Origin: Planktomarina temperata RCA23
Lineage (GTDB): Bacteria; Pseudomonadota; Alphaproteobacteria; Rhodobacterales; Rhodobacteraceae
Direction of reading: 5' to 3'
DNA length: 64,000 nucleotides
Assembly: GCF_000738435.1 (NCBI RefSeq)
Contig: NZ_CP003984.1
Coordinates: forward strand, 744,001 to 808,000
Numbering within the stretch: the stretch's first letter is position 1; every line of letters starts with the position of its first letter. The notes below the pieces were generated by a model that made no database searches, was not told the origin of the DNA, and was given only the letters and a program-made list of their open reading frames with translations. Both the position numbers and the translations under genes were made by a program. Below, one piece after another: positions 18,492-27,233 of this stretch.

Positions 18492-20009
18492 TTATCTGGT
18501 TTCGTTTTTGTGTACTATTGGCCAGCCAATGACTTCGTAGATGCGGGTGAGGCGCGCGGTGAGGCGTCCCCCGGGGCCCGTTTTAATTAGTATGACCCGA
18601 AGGCTGAATAGACCCGTCGCCGCAGCAAGAAGCGGTGATGCCACGGCCGCCGCAAAGGGGGCAATCAGTGCCAGTACCAGCAGCGCAACACCAAGGCTCG
18701 TATGCAGACCCAGCAGGCCGAGAGAGAGTGTCTGCCAGCGGAAACCGTGAATGTTGCGCGCCAGCACATAGACGATGGTCAGATAGACAAGGTAACCCAG
18801 CACGAAGGCATAGGCCGTCACCTCCAAACCGACGTGAGGCAGAAAGATGAGGACCATGCTGAGAAAGACGATGTTAAAGCTCAGCTCCATGAGAAAAAAC
18901 GTCTTGCCACGCGCTGCGGCGATGATGGAAAATGCCAGGGCCCAACTTGCGAGCTTGAAGACATTACCAACCATTTGCCACTGCAGAAGCGAAACCGCTG
19001 GCTCAAATGCACTGGAATAAAGAAGGGTGATCACCCAAGGTGCCAGACCTATAAGAAGCAACAAGACCGGACCGCCGATGGCGAGGCCCAGCTGGGCCTG
19101 GTCATTCATGAGCCGGACCGCTGCAACCTTGTCGTGGATGACCTCGGTCAGGCGAGGGTAGTAGTCTGCCCCCATCGCACCAAGCAGAAAGCCCACATAA
19201 GTCATGGTAATGCCCCAGGCTGCTGCGAAATACCCTGCGGCATCGAGCCCCAGCTCCTTAGAGATGAGGCCGCGCACAAGCAACAGCGTCGCCGCCGTCG
19301 CCAGCCCGCCGAGCATGAAGGCAGCACCGAGCTTGGCCATGGGTTTCCAGACTTCCCACAACTCGACAAGCGACAGGCGTGCAGCGATGGGTTTGGGCAG
19401 GTGACGTGTGTAGTGCAGGGCAATTAAAACTACAGCCAGTGGCTGCACGAGGATAAACCAAATGAGGCCGCGCTCACCTTGAAGCCAGACAGCTGCAAGG
19501 CCCACGAGGGTCCCGACGAAGGCGCCAATCACCGTCACACGCCCCAGATCACCAATCTTCCGCAGTCCTTGCAAGAGAGTCGTTTGTGCGGAAGCGAGCA
19601 GGCCAATGAGGATAGCAATCCCAATCAATCCGACCTCTGTCGCCCGTAGAACGTCACCAAAAAGCCAGATCGCGATGCGCTCGTGCAGGAGCCAGACGGC
19701 GATCATCGCCAATGTCCCTTGTATAAGGTGCGCAGCAAAGAGGACGCGACGCACGCGACTGAGCGTTGCCTCGTCACCACGCGAGGACGCGATTTCTCGA
19801 ACGCCGCTGGATTCCATGCCGAGGCCTGTGGTTTGTGTGACCATCCCCCGCAGGCTAGTGTAAATGCTGAGTAGGCCAACGCCGCTGGGCCCAAGCAAAA
19901 CGGCCAGCACTTTCATCCTGACAATGGAAATCAGGATGTTGACCACCTGTGCCGACCCAATGACCAACATCGATTTGATCAGGCTGCGGGAGCTCGACAG
20001 ATCAGACAT
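18492..20009 (-). CDS. Wzx-like O-antigen/EPS repeat-unit flippase
   Basis: 505 aa from ATG 20009 (MSDLSSSRSLIKSMLVIGS). A TTG three codons earlier overlaps the transaminase stop and is an alternative start. Twelve to fourteen hydrophobic segments of the MATE/MOP polysaccharide-transporter type; RMKVLAVLLGPSGVGLLSIYTS near the N-terminus is the classical WzxE/O-antigen translocase pattern. It moves undecaprenyl-PP-linked repeat units across the inner membrane. It is distinctly GC-rich compared with the adjacent glycosyltransferase. It directly follows the aminodeoxysugar genes, as in many gene sets where Wzx prefers an N-acylated sugar. Confidence 0.9.
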   Translation of the reverse strand: MSDLSSSRSLIKSMLVIGSAQVVNILISIVRMKVLAVLLGPSGVGLLSIYTSLRGMVTQTTGLGMESSGVREIASSRGDEATLSRVRRVLFAAHLIQGTLAMIAVWLLHERIAIWLFGDVLRATEVGLIGIAILIGLLASAQTTLLQGLRKIGDLGRVTVIGAFVGTLVGLAAVWLQGERGLIWFILVQPLAVVLIALHYTRHLPKPIAARLSLVELWEVWKPMAKLGAAFMLGGLATAATLLLVRGLISKELGLDAAGYFAAAWGITMTYVGFLLGAMGADYYPRLTEVIHDKVAAVRLMNDQAQLGLAIGGPVLLLLIGLAPWVITLLYSSAFEPAVSLLQWQMVGNVFKLASWALAFSIIAAARGKTFFLMELSFNIVFLSMVLIFLPHVGLEVTAYAFVLGYLVYLTIVYVLARNIHGFRWQTLSLGLLGLHTSLGVALLVLALIAPFAAAVASPLLAAATGLFSLRVILIKTGPGGRLTARLTRIYEVIGWPIVHKNETR

Positions 20010-20014
20010 GCTGA

Positions 20015-21109
20015 TCAAGCATTCTTGAGCGCATTAACAATATCTTGCACGCGGTCTAAACCCAGCTGCGGACCGATAGGCAGGCTGAGTACTTCGCTGG
20101 CCAAGTCGAGGGCCAGAGGTAGTGCCTCTGGTATGATTTCCATGTCAGCATAAGCCTTCTGCATATGCGGTGGGATTGGATAATGGATCAGCGTGCTGAT
20201 GCCAGCTTCTGACAGACGACCCTGCAGCCTATCACGATCAGGCGTGCGCACCACGTAGAGGTGCCAAGCCGGCTCTGCCCAATCAGGTACATGGGGCAAA
20301 ATGAGGCCACTTTCCGCCAAACCCAATGTATAGTCCGAGGCCAAAGCACGGCGACGTTCAGTCCACTCATCTAGAACCCTCAACTTAACCCGTAAGACCG
20401 CAGCTTGGATGGGATCGAGGCGTGAGTTCACGCCAGGCTCTTTGTTTACGTACTTCTGGCGGGAACCATAATTGCGCAAAAGGGCAACACGCTCTGCCAA
20501 TGCGGAGTCATTCGTTGTTATGGCACCTGCATCGCCGAGCGCCCCGAGGTTTTTGCCCGGATAGAAGCTCCAGCAAACAATATCGCCATGCGCTCCGATG
20601 CGCTTTCCCTTATATTGCGCGCCGTGGGCCTGCGCAGCATCCTCGATCACCCGTAGCCCGTGACGTTGTGCGATGTCGAGGATCGGATCCATGTCGGCGG
20701 GTTGGCCATAAAGATGCACTGGCAACAACACCTTGGTCTGTGGCGTAATCGCTGCGGCGATACGCTTAGTGTTAATGTTGTGGGTTGTTGGATTAGGTTC
20801 GATTGGCACTGGCTTAGCGCCAACTGCGGAAACCGCTAGCCAAGTTGCGATATATGTGTTGGAGGGCACGATCACCTCATCGCCCGGCCCTACATTCAGC
20901 GCGCGCAAAGCCAAAACTAGAGCATCAAGACCGTTAGCGAGCCCCACCGCGTGTTTCGCGTGGCAATACGCCGCCCACTCAGTTTCGAACGCCTCGACTT
21001 CTGGGCCAAGGATGTACCAGCCACTTTCGAGGACGCGCGAAAGTGCTGTGTCAATTTCTGGCTTGAGTTCACGGTATGCAGCCCCGAGATCAAGAAAGGG
21101 AATTTTCAT
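20015..21109 (-). CDS. DegT/DnrJ/EryC1 transaminase, FdtB/QdtB-like (dTDP-3-oxo-6-deoxyhexose aminotransferase)
   Basis: PLP enzyme that aminates the C3 keto group of a dTDP-6-deoxyhexose. 364 aa, normal length. Residues 1-35 ([19 protein letters not shown]) and [25 protein letters not shown] are typical of the FdtB/QdtB branch. Asp157 ([11 protein letters not shown]) and Lys186 ([15 protein letters not shown]) are the PLP ring and Schiff-base residues. It overlaps the fused acyltransferase/ketoisomerase gene by 4 bp, so amination is coupled in expression to isomerisation and acylation. Product could be dTDP-Fuc3N or dTDP-Qui3N; the sequence alone does not decide. Confidence 0.92.
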   Translation of the reverse strand: MKIPFLDLGAAYRELKPEIDTALSRVLESGWYILGPEVEAFETEWAAYCHAKHAVGLANGLDALVLALRALNVGPGDEVIVPSNTYIATWLAVSAVGAKPVPIEPNPTTHNINTKRIAAAITPQTKVLLPVHLYGQPADMDPILDIAQRHGLRVIEDAAQAHGAQYKGKRIGAHGDIVCWSFYPGKNLGALGDAGAITTNDSALAERVALLRNYGSRQKYVNKEPGVNSRLDPIQAAVLRVKLRVLDEWTERRRALASDYTLGLAESGLILPHVPDWAEPAWHLYVVRTPDRDRLQGRLSEAGISTLIHYPIPPHMQKAYADMEIIPEALPLALDLASEVLSLPIGPQLGLDRVQDIVNALKNA

Positions 21110-21867
21110 TTCTTGCGCCTTCCCAGTTCGGCAAGGAATTCGTCATAAGTGCGCAAATAATCTTCAGCCTCGTAGGGACGCGAAGCTAAAACAAGCAGCA
21201 CTGCATCAGGGCTGTAAAGATACTGTGTGCCCCAGATCATCGCTGGCATGAATATCCCCATGTCTGGGCGATCCAATATGACTTCACAGCGCTGTTGCCC
21301 GTCATCCAGAAGTACTCGACACGACCCATGCAGGCATATCATAAATTGTTGACATTGCTTATGGGCATGCTCCCCGCGCAGTTCTACTGTAGGCACGTCG
21401 AACACGGCGAAGTAGCGTTCAGGCACGAATGGCACCTCCGTCGGCACTTCGCCCACGGTCAATGTACCGCGAGCGTCGGCGATGCGCCGCATTAGATACA
21501 ACTCGCAGTCGCTAACATCCAGCGGGACACGCGTCGGTCGGTCCAAGTGCTTGTGGCAGTGAATGTCGATTAGTTTTGGATCGGGTCGCATGTCCGAATT
21601 GGCTCCACTACGGTATCCTACAATCTGCGCAGGATTGCCTTCGACAATGGCATTGGCGGGCACGGACCGCAGGACGACGGCACCAGCGCGGACCCAGGCA
21701 CCCTGGCCAATTGTCACGCCCTCACCAATGATGCATGCCGCATCTAGTCGTACATGATCGCGCACAAAGATTCCGTCACCGGCCAAAACGACTCGTGGAT
21801 CGATGGTGGCGGTTTTGGCAATGTTAGCATTCACTGGCAGGAGACTTCCACGAGTTTGATCAGGCAT
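21106..21867 (-). CDS. WxcM/FdtD-like fused N-acyltransferase and dTDP-hexose 3,4-ketoisomerase
   Basis: 253 aa from ATG 21867 ([19 protein letters not shown]). The frame is open further upstream, but that part lies inside the fdtA remnant and makes no sense. Residues ~13-85 are left-handed beta-helix hexapeptides ([15 protein letters not shown], then [21 protein letters not shown] and [13 protein letters not shown]). Residues ~115-253 are a full WxcM/FdtA-type cupin ([29 protein letters not shown], cut here for length, then [20 protein letters not shown]). Fused enzymes of this kind are known (WxcM of Xanthomonas, FdtD of Shewanella). The acyltransferase half is short for an LbH enzyme, so its activity is less certain than the isomerase. 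Confidence 0.85.
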   Translation of the reverse strand: MPDQTRGSLLPVNANIAKTATIDPRVVLAGDGIFVRDHVRLDAACIIGEGVTIGQGAWVRAGAVVLRSVPANAIVEGNPAQIVGYRSGANSDMRPDPKLIDIHCHKHLDRPTRVPLDVSDCELYLMRRIADARGTLTVGEVPTEVPFVPERYFAVFDVPTVELRGEHAHKQCQQFMICLHGSCRVLLDDGQQRCEVILDRPDMGIFMPAMIWGTQYLYSPDAVLLVLASRPYEAEDYLRTYDEFLAELGRRKK

Positions 21868-22099
21868 CACGGTTCTCACGAAAACTGCCAGACAGTGCGA
21901 ATACAACTTGTTCCAGATCTCTATGGGCATGACCACCGCGTTCGGCGTCGACGGGGACATTATAGAGATAGTAGACCCGCGCGATATAGAAGGGGATATG
22001 ATTGCCACCTTCGACAAAAGTCAGATCGCCGCGTGAGTCCTGGATCTGTGGCAGGTCAATGATCTGAACGTTGCCTTTAGCTGTAAATTCTTCATTCAT
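21860..22099 (-). pseudogene. N-terminal half of an FdtA/QdtA-type 3,4-ketoisomerase
   Basis: 79 aa (MNEEFTAKGNVQIIDLPQIQ at the start) matching the first ~75 residues of FdtA proteins: DSRGDLTFVEGGNHIPFYIARVYYLYNVP, here given in pieces, then GGHAHRDLEQVVFALSGSF. Family members run to ~130-140 aa. This frame ends six codons after GSF, overlapping the start of the fused acyltransferase/ketoisomerase by 8 bp. Half of the jelly roll is missing, so it is probably not active by itself. It looks like the scar of a deletion that removed the end of fdtA and joined it to the next gene. A short stand-alone role cannot be excluded. Confidence 0.75.
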
Positions 22100-22102
22100 C
22101 GA

Positions 22103-22651
22103 TCAATTATCGCTCAGTTTCTTGAGGTAATGCGTTTGGTCCGCTGCGAACTGACTTTGTTCGTAGTTGAAATAGACGTTAAGTTCATCCGAAGCGATTT
22201 CACGGGCGCCGAGCCTCCGATGAAACGCCAGGGTATGAGAGTTATCATTGCGCACTTCGAAAACGGCGTGATCACATCCCAACCCATCAAAACCAACCTC
22301 ATAAATCAAAATGGCGCTTTCCAGCGCCGCCTTACGCGGTTTGTTTTCGTCCAAGATCCAGCTGCCCCACGTAAAGCTCTCCGCCTCGATATCGTAAAGT
22401 CGGACAAGTCCGCAGCGCGTGCCATCTTTCCGCTCGATCACGTAGTAGAATTCCTGCCCCTGGGCCTCCCGGGACCTGTAGCCCTCAATCCAGGTCCGCT
22501 GATCATCAACCGTCCCGGTTACTGTCGACAGGTGGGTGTTGTATGCTGGATTGTTCCGCAGGCTGTGAACATAGGCCGCGTCCTCAGGCTGTATCAGACG
22601 TAGTGTCAGGCTAGGCCCTTCAACCCGGGCAATTGACGACAAGTCCCTCAC
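22103..22651 (-). CDS. GNAT-family N-acetyltransferase
   Basis: 182 aa. RimJ-type GNAT pattern: [17 protein letters not shown] at ~18-34, [20 protein letters not shown], and a Q/R-x-x-G/A-type CoA loop region around [11 protein letters not shown], then [21 protein letters not shown], the conserved N..S...ek.GF-like stretch. It overlaps the TviB-like gene by 4 bp and precedes the fdtA remnant by 3 bp. In this setting it probably acylates an amino sugar of the repeat unit and could replace a weak acyltransferase half in the fused protein (inference). Confidence 0.82.
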   Translation of the reverse strand: MRDLSSIARVEGPSLTLRLIQPEDAAYVHSLRNNPAYNTHLSTVTGTVDDQRTWIEGYRSREAQGQEFYYVIERKDGTRCGLVRLYDIEAESFTWGSWILDENKPRKAALESAILIYEVGFDGLGCDHAVFEVRNDNSHTLAFHRRLGAREIASDELNVYFNYEQSQFAADQTHYLKKLSDN

Positions 22652-23913
22652 AGCCGCAAATCGCTTTCTTCGCGCCCAAAAACACTCTTCAAGTCACAGA
22701 ACACGTGACCAGGGCTACCATAGCCGCGCAGTGCGGCTGCGCCTGCCTCTCGATAACTGTCATGCGCCACGGCTAGGATCACGCCGTCATATGCCGCGGG
22801 TTCTGGGGTCGTGACCAATGCCAGCCCGTACTCCTGCTGCACATCTGCTGCATCGACCCATGGGTCATGCACGTCCACGTGCACACCATACTCGCGCAGT
22901 TCCGCAATCACATCGATCACGCGGGTGTTGCGCAGATCGGGGCAGTTTTCCTTGAACGTCAGCCCGAGGATCAACACCCTCGCGCCATCCACCTGAAGAC
23001 GGCGTTTCAGCATGGCCTTGACCAACTGACTGGCCACATACGCGCCCATCCCGTCATTGATACGCCGCCCGGCCAAGATGATCTGCGGGTGATAGCCTAT
23101 CGCCTCGGCCTTGTGGGTCAGGTAATACGGGTCCACCCCGATGCAGTGCCCGCCGACCAGCCCAGGCTGGAACGGCAGGAAATTCCATTTTGTGCCTGCC
23201 GCTTTCAGAACCGCATTGGTGTCGATCCCCATCCTGTTGAAGATCATCGCTAGTTCATTCACGAGCGCAATGTTTAGGTCGCGTTGAGTGTTTTCGATCA
23301 CCTTGGCGGCCTCTGCAATGCCAATACTCTCGGCTTTGTAGGTGCCGGCGGTGATGATGCTGCCATAGAGTTGATCGACTTCTTCTGCGATCTCGGGTGT
23401 GGAGCCAGACGTCACCTTGCAAATGTCGGGCAGGCGGTGCGCCTTGTCGCCGGGGTTGATCCGCTCGGGTGAGTACCCTGCAAAGAAGTCGACGTTGAAG
23501 GTAAGGCCGGACGCACGCTCCAGAACTGGCACGCAGTCTTCTTCGGTCGCGCCTGGGTAGACCGTACTTTCATAAATGACGATGTCGCCATGCTTCAATA
23601 CGCACCCCAGCATTTCTGAGGCTTTGAGCAAGGGGGTCAGGTCGGGGCGCTTGTGTGCATTTATCGGGGTCGGCACGGTCACGATGTAGATTGAGGCAGC
23701 AGCCAGATCAGCGGGGTCGCTGGTGAATGCAAGCTGATCGGCTGTAGCCAATTCGTCATTGGCGACCTCCAGCGTCGCGTCATGCCCCAAACGCAGTGCA
23801 TCAATCCGGCTTGCATTGATATCAAAACCAATTACCGACCGGTTCTTACCGAACTCTACCGCAAGCGGCAGGCCTACGTAGCCGAGGCCGATCACGGCGA
23901 TGTTTTTACCCAT
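22648..23913 (-). CDS. UDP-HexNAc 6-dehydrogenase, TviB/WbpO-like
   Basis: NAD-dependent, four-electron oxidation of a UDP-N-acetylhexosamine to its uronic acid. 421 aa. N-terminal GLGYVGLP (10-17) nucleotide fold, PTPIN (81-85) and the [10 protein letters not shown] stretch (147-156) typical of the TviB group rather than of UDP-glucose dehydrogenases. The catalytic Cys257 lies in [15 protein letters not shown], and a C-terminal domain begins at ~315 ([18 protein letters not shown]). It overlaps the methyltransferase gene by 8 bp and GNAT by 4 bp, forming one translationally coupled block. Confidence 0.92.
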   Translation of the reverse strand: MGKNIAVIGLGYVGLPLAVEFGKNRSVIGFDINASRIDALRLGHDATLEVANDELATADQLAFTSDPADLAAASIYIVTVPTPINAHKRPDLTPLLKASEMLGCVLKHGDIVIYESTVYPGATEEDCVPVLERASGLTFNVDFFAGYSPERINPGDKAHRLPDICKVTSGSTPEIAEEVDQLYGSIITAGTYKAESIGIAEAAKVIENTQRDLNIALVNELAMIFNRMGIDTNAVLKAAGTKWNFLPFQPGLVGGHCIGVDPYYLTHKAEAIGYHPQIILAGRRINDGMGAYVASQLVKAMLKRRLQVDGARVLILGLTFKENCPDLRNTRVIDVIAELREYGVHVDVHDPWVDAADVQQEYGLALVTTPEPAAYDGVILAVAHDSYREAGAAALRGYGSPGHVFCDLKSVFGREESDLRL

Positions 23914-24637
23914 CTAATTCCACCGATGTTATGCGGGATCGAGCGTGAATTGCTACGGTTAGGTTTAAGACTGGTGGAAGCCATTGAAATGGAATCCCTT
24001 TAACAGAAATTAATTCAAACCTATGATCAATTTGATCTACCAATCGGCTGTAATCAAATCCTTTGTGCTCGCGTCGAGCAACGCGTTCCATCCGTCCAAT
24101 GGAAGCATAAAAGAGTTCAGCCAGGGAATAAGGATCGCTCCTACTTCCTATAATACGCTTAACCAATTTCTTCACTAAGAGTACTGGGCCTTTTTCGTTT
24201 GGAACGGTAATTATTAAATCGCCATTTAAAACCCGTGACACTTCGTCCAAGTAAGCATCTAATTGATCTGGATCGATATGTTCAAAAGTTTCGAGAGAGG
24301 CAAACGCGGAAAAGCTATCACTTTCAAAAGTCAACAGATTTTCCGGGCTAAGTGACTCAATGAAAACCTTTGATGAATCATCGATATAGTTTTTTTTTGC
24401 GAGATCGAGACCACCCTCCACATTGGCATCTATACCGACATAATGATCTGGCTGCGGTATGTGCTGCAGAAGCCGACCGTCAAAACATCCCAGCTCTAAG
24501 AATTGCTCAACATTTATTTTCCTTCTTTTAATCAGATCGGCAACAAAATCGAATCTGGCCATATGGTAAAAGCGACGAATTCTTCCCGTGTTGAAAAGTC
24601 TAGAGTTATAATCGGCAATGTTTCTTTTCTGGGTCAT
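23906..24637 (-). CDS. Class I SAM-dependent methyltransferase
   Basis: 243 aa from ATG 24637, which overlaps the epimerase stop (ATGA). A longer open frame upstream lies inside the epimerase gene and is disregarded. Motif I is [15 protein letters not shown] (~46-60), followed by an acidic residue at [32 protein letters not shown] gives the post-II region typical of Methyltransf_11/23 proteins. Probably methylates a sugar hydroxyl of the EPS precursor (inference). The gene is markedly more AT-rich than both neighbours, suggesting separate acquisition. Confidence 0.83.
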   Translation of the reverse strand: MTQKRNIADYNSRLFNTGRIRRFYHMARFDFVADLIKRRKINVEQFLELGCFDGRLLQHIPQPDHYVGIDANVEGGLDLAKKNYIDDSSKVFIESLSPENLLTFESDSFSAFASLETFEHIDPDQLDAYLDEVSRVLNGDLIITVPNEKGPVLLVKKLVKRIIGSRSDPYSLAELFYASIGRMERVARREHKGFDYSRLVDQIDHRFELISVKGIPFQWLPPVLNLTVAIHARSRITSVELDG

Positions 24638-25668
24638 TTTTTCACTCCGTGATAGTCGAGATACCAATCCACAAATTTCGCAATGCCGTGGCGGAAATCT
24701 GTCTGTGGCTGATACCCCGTCAAGGTTTTCAAGAGATCCGCATTCGCCCATGTTGCAGGCACGTCGCCTGTCTGCATGCCCATGTAATTCCGCTCAGCCT
24801 TCTGCCTGAGACAGTCCTCGATTGCGTCGATAAAATCCAACAGTCGCACCTTGTCGGAATTGCCGATATTCACGACCCGGTAAGGGGCGACGGGTGACAG
24901 GCTGTCTCCCTCGGGCACCACGCCATCCTTCGGGCGTACGGGCGCCACATCAATCAAGAGACCTATCGCGCGCACCAGATCGTCGACATAGGTAAAGTCG
25001 CGATGCATGTCGCCGTTGTTGTATATGTCGATTGGGCGCCCATTGAGGATCGCATCCACAAATTTGTAGAGCGCTAGATCTGGACGTCCCCAAGGACCGT
25101 AAACGGTAAAAAACCGAAACATTGTGGTCGGCAGATCGTAAAGATGGGCATAGGCATGGCCCATGCTCTCGTTTGCCTTCTTGGTTGCAGCGTAGATTGT
25201 CAGCTGCGTGTCTGCCTTTTCGGTCTCGATGAATGGCATTTCGGTGTTCGCGCCATAAACCGATGAGGTCGAGGCCATCAGCAGGTGCTGCACATTCAGG
25301 CGGCGCGCTGCTTCCATAACGTTTAAAGTGCCGATGACATTGGCGTCGAGATAAGCGCGTGGGTTTTCGAGGCTGTAGCGCACACCGGCCTGTGCCGCGA
25401 GGTGGATGATTACATCAGGCTCAAATTCATCGGCGACACGTTCGAACAGCGCCCTATCTTCCAGCATCCCTTCGGTTGCGGCGAAGTTAGGGTTCTGCAG
25501 CAGCATCTGATGCCGCCGCTTCTTGAGGGCGACATCATAGTAATCGGTTATCCCGTCAAAGCCGTAGACGACGATCCCTTCTGCCAGTAGCAGCTTGGTA
25601 AGATGGAATCCGATGAACCCGGCCGTCCCAGTGATCAAGACACGCATTTTTGAGGCGCCTTTAGCCAT
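24634..25668 (-). CDS. UDP-glucuronate 4-epimerase-like NAD-dependent epimerase
   Basis: Interconverts UDP-glucuronic and UDP-galacturonic acid if the subgroup call is right. 344 aa; the ATG at residue 8 (MRVLITGTAGFIGFHL, position 25647) may be the real start. NAD motif TGTAGFIGFH, HLAAQAGVRYSLENP, SSSVYG-like STSSVYGAN and the catalytic YAATKKANE (Tyr-x3-Lys). FFTVYGPWGRPDLALYKF and NNGDMHRDFTYVDD are the signature stretches of the CapI/LpsL group. First structural gene after the MarR-EPS regulator; cytoplasmic. Confidence 0.9.
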   Translation of the reverse strand: MAKGASKMRVLITGTAGFIGFHLTKLLLAEGIVVYGFDGITDYYDVALKKRRHQMLLQNPNFAATEGMLEDRALFERVADEFEPDVIIHLAAQAGVRYSLENPRAYLDANVIGTLNVMEAARRLNVQHLLMASTSSVYGANTEMPFIETEKADTQLTIYAATKKANESMGHAYAHLYDLPTTMFRFFTVYGPWGRPDLALYKFVDAILNGRPIDIYNNGDMHRDFTYVDDLVRAIGLLIDVAPVRPKDGVVPEGDSLSPVAPYRVVNIGNSDKVRLLDFIDAIEDCLRQKAERNYMGMQTGDVPATWANADLLKTLTGYQPQTDFRHGIAKFVDWYLDYHGVKK

Positions 25669-25712
25669 TTATAGAAATCTCATTTTCGATTTTTGGGTTG
25701 TCACTTTTCATT

Positions 25713-26090
25713 TCAGCAATCCTTCAAGACGGTCTCAAGTTCGGCCATCTCCGTGTCCGACAGGTCCTCACAAACCTCGTCGATTTCAGCCTTTAGACGC
25801 TCGTAGTCAGCCATCTTCCGCATTAGAAACCGCGTGGTCAGATCGGCCTTTGCGGCCTTGCCCCTGCGCGTGAGCACGTAGGCATAGCGCCGCTTGTCTT
25901 TGGCTGCGGTGACATTTTCCATCTTGAGAAGTCCCTTATCTAAGAGTGCGTTGAGCACATAATGAATACCGCCGGTACTGACGCAAACGGCCTTGGCCAA
26001 TTCGCGCTGACTCATTTCGGGGTTGTCCTGCAAAAGACGCAGAATCCTGAACTGCACATCTTCACGCAGCTTGTCGCGTTGTGTGGTCAT
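25713..26090 (-). CDS. MarR-type EPS-associated transcriptional regulator
   Basis: 125 aa from ATG 26090 (MTTQRDKLREDVQFRILRLL). The frame extends 24 codons further, but this start matches the family. A winged helix occupies ~10-85: NPEMSQRELAKAVCVSTGGIH is the recognition region, followed by a basic wing (NVTAAKDKRRYAYVLTRRGK). The C-terminal helix (LMRKMADYERLKAEIDEVCED) is a likely dimerisation segment. Proteins of this type sit next to EPS clusters in many Proteobacteria. It is divergent from the NusG-like gene at 26490, and the shared 84-bp element lies in its upstream region. It is expected to control the minus-strand EPS genes; the direction of control is unknown. Confidence 0.88.
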   Translation of the reverse strand: MTTQRDKLREDVQFRILRLLQDNPEMSQRELAKAVCVSTGGIHYVLNALLDKGLLKMENVTAAKDKRRYAYVLTRRGKAAKADLTTRFLMRKMADYERLKAEIDEVCEDLSDTEMAELETVLKDC

Positions 26091-26223
26091 AATTGAAGGG
26101 CTCTGTGTCAGGCTGCCGCACGAGGACTGCCTGTGGGGCGCCTCGTGTGATCCGTTTTTCAAGTGTGCCTAAAAAATTGAACTGAATTTTATGCAATGAA
26201 GGTCTGTATAGATTTGTACCATC

Positions 26224-26306
26224 ACCAACCGCCTTCATCTGAAAGCAGTTGGATAGAAGTTGATAAAAAAGGATGTGCCCAAATACTATTTAGCATAGGT
26301 TACACT
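26224..26306 (-). promoter_or_regulatory. Upstream element shared with the RTX operon (copy 2)
   Basis: Counterpart of 10826-10909 (83 versus 84 bp). It lies ~134-216 bp upstream of the MarR-EPS start and in the spacer to the divergent NusG-like gene. Identical blocks include CGCCTTCATCT, TTGG, AAATACT, TTAGCATAGGT and ACACT. Because both copies point the same way with respect to a minus-strand gene, they may carry the promoter and binding site of a common regulator. Confidence 0.55.
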
Positions 26307-26489
26307 GCTAAATGAGTAGACTGTTTCGATTGGGTAAAATTGAAATGTAGTAATTATCTCTTAATATCAGAGCACTAAAAAATTCGATAGATATGTCGGT
26401 TCCCAAGACTTCAAATATCTTCAGGAACTTTAACTTGCGTCTACTCAGATTTGAGCGGTATCAGGTCGCAACAACAGACGGGGGACGCG

Positions 26490-27002
26490 ATGACCTATCA
26501 CGACCGCGGTGAGAGCTGGTTCCTGGCGCAGCTCAAACCAAACTGCGCGCATATTGCTGACCGCAACCTAAGGCGGCAGGGGTTTCGGACTTTCCTGCCG
26601 ATGGAGGAGGGCTCGCAAAATCGCAAGGGCCGGTTTATCCCGACCCTTCGGCCGATGTTTCCTGGATATGTGTTCGTGTTCTTTGACATCGCGGGTGGGC
26701 TCTGGCGAAAGATCTATTCCACATACGGCATTACGCGGCTGGTTAGCTTCGGTAATGAGCCTGCAATGGTGCCATTGGATATCGTAAGCCAGCTTATGCT
26801 GCGTTGTGATAGCGCTGGAAAGCTGCTGCCGCCAAAGCTGTTGAAACCCGGTGATCAGGTGCGCATTGCCAGCGGCCCATTCGCGGATTTTGTCGCAACA
26901 ATCGACGACATTGCCCCGGACCGGCGCGTTTGGGTGCTGATGGAGATCATGGGTGGGCAGACGCGCGTGGCGGTCGGGGCTGATCAGCTGCGGACTGTTT
27001 GA
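26490..27002 (+). CDS. NusG/RfaH-like transcription antitermination protein of the EPS locus
   Basis: 170 aa from ATG 26490, preceded by a GGGGGACG ribosome site. The frame is open 13 codons further upstream. The N-terminal NGN domain begins DRGESWFLAQLKPNC and includes RPMFPGYVFVFFD, the aromatic strand typical of the family. The C-terminal KOW-type region starts with LKPGDQVRIASGPFADFVATI. Specialised NusG paralogues of this kind let polymerase read through long polysaccharide operons. It is divergent from the MarR-EPS gene. The remnant at 3424 is a decayed relative. Confidence 0.9.
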   Translation: MTYHDRGESWFLAQLKPNCAHIADRNLRRQGFRTFLPMEEGSQNRKGRFIPTLRPMFPGYVFVFFDIAGGLWRKIYSTYGITRLVSFGNEPAMVPLDIVSQLMLRCDSAGKLLPPKLLKPGDQVRIASGPFADFVATIDDIAPDRRVWVLMEIMGGQTRVAVGADQLRTV

Positions 27003-27233
27003 GGCTCTAAGCCCAGAAACGCTTTATGCCAACCTGTTTTCTGATGGCAATCATCAGATCTTTCAGATTCGATGAGAAATTTAATCCAATATTGGTTGCG
27101 AAGTGTCCTGATCTATAATTCGTGAAGCAGCGGACAATTCTGTCATGTGCAATTTCAATTGAAGCTGAAAGTGCTGGGTTGGTTGAAAGACTACTCCCAT
27201 CAACCTGCAGTAAGTTCAGAATTGGGGGCTGTC

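Noticed and set aside
18702-19427. 241-codon plus-strand frame opposite the flippase gene
   Set aside because: Arg/Gln/His-rich composition and no family pattern; it is the complementary reading of a GC-rich membrane protein gene.
21868-22017. Fifty-codon N-terminal extension of the fused acyltransferase/ketoisomerase
   Set aside because: It overlaps the fdtA remnant in another frame and has no hexapeptide pattern; ATG 21867 fits the family and the 8-bp overlap.
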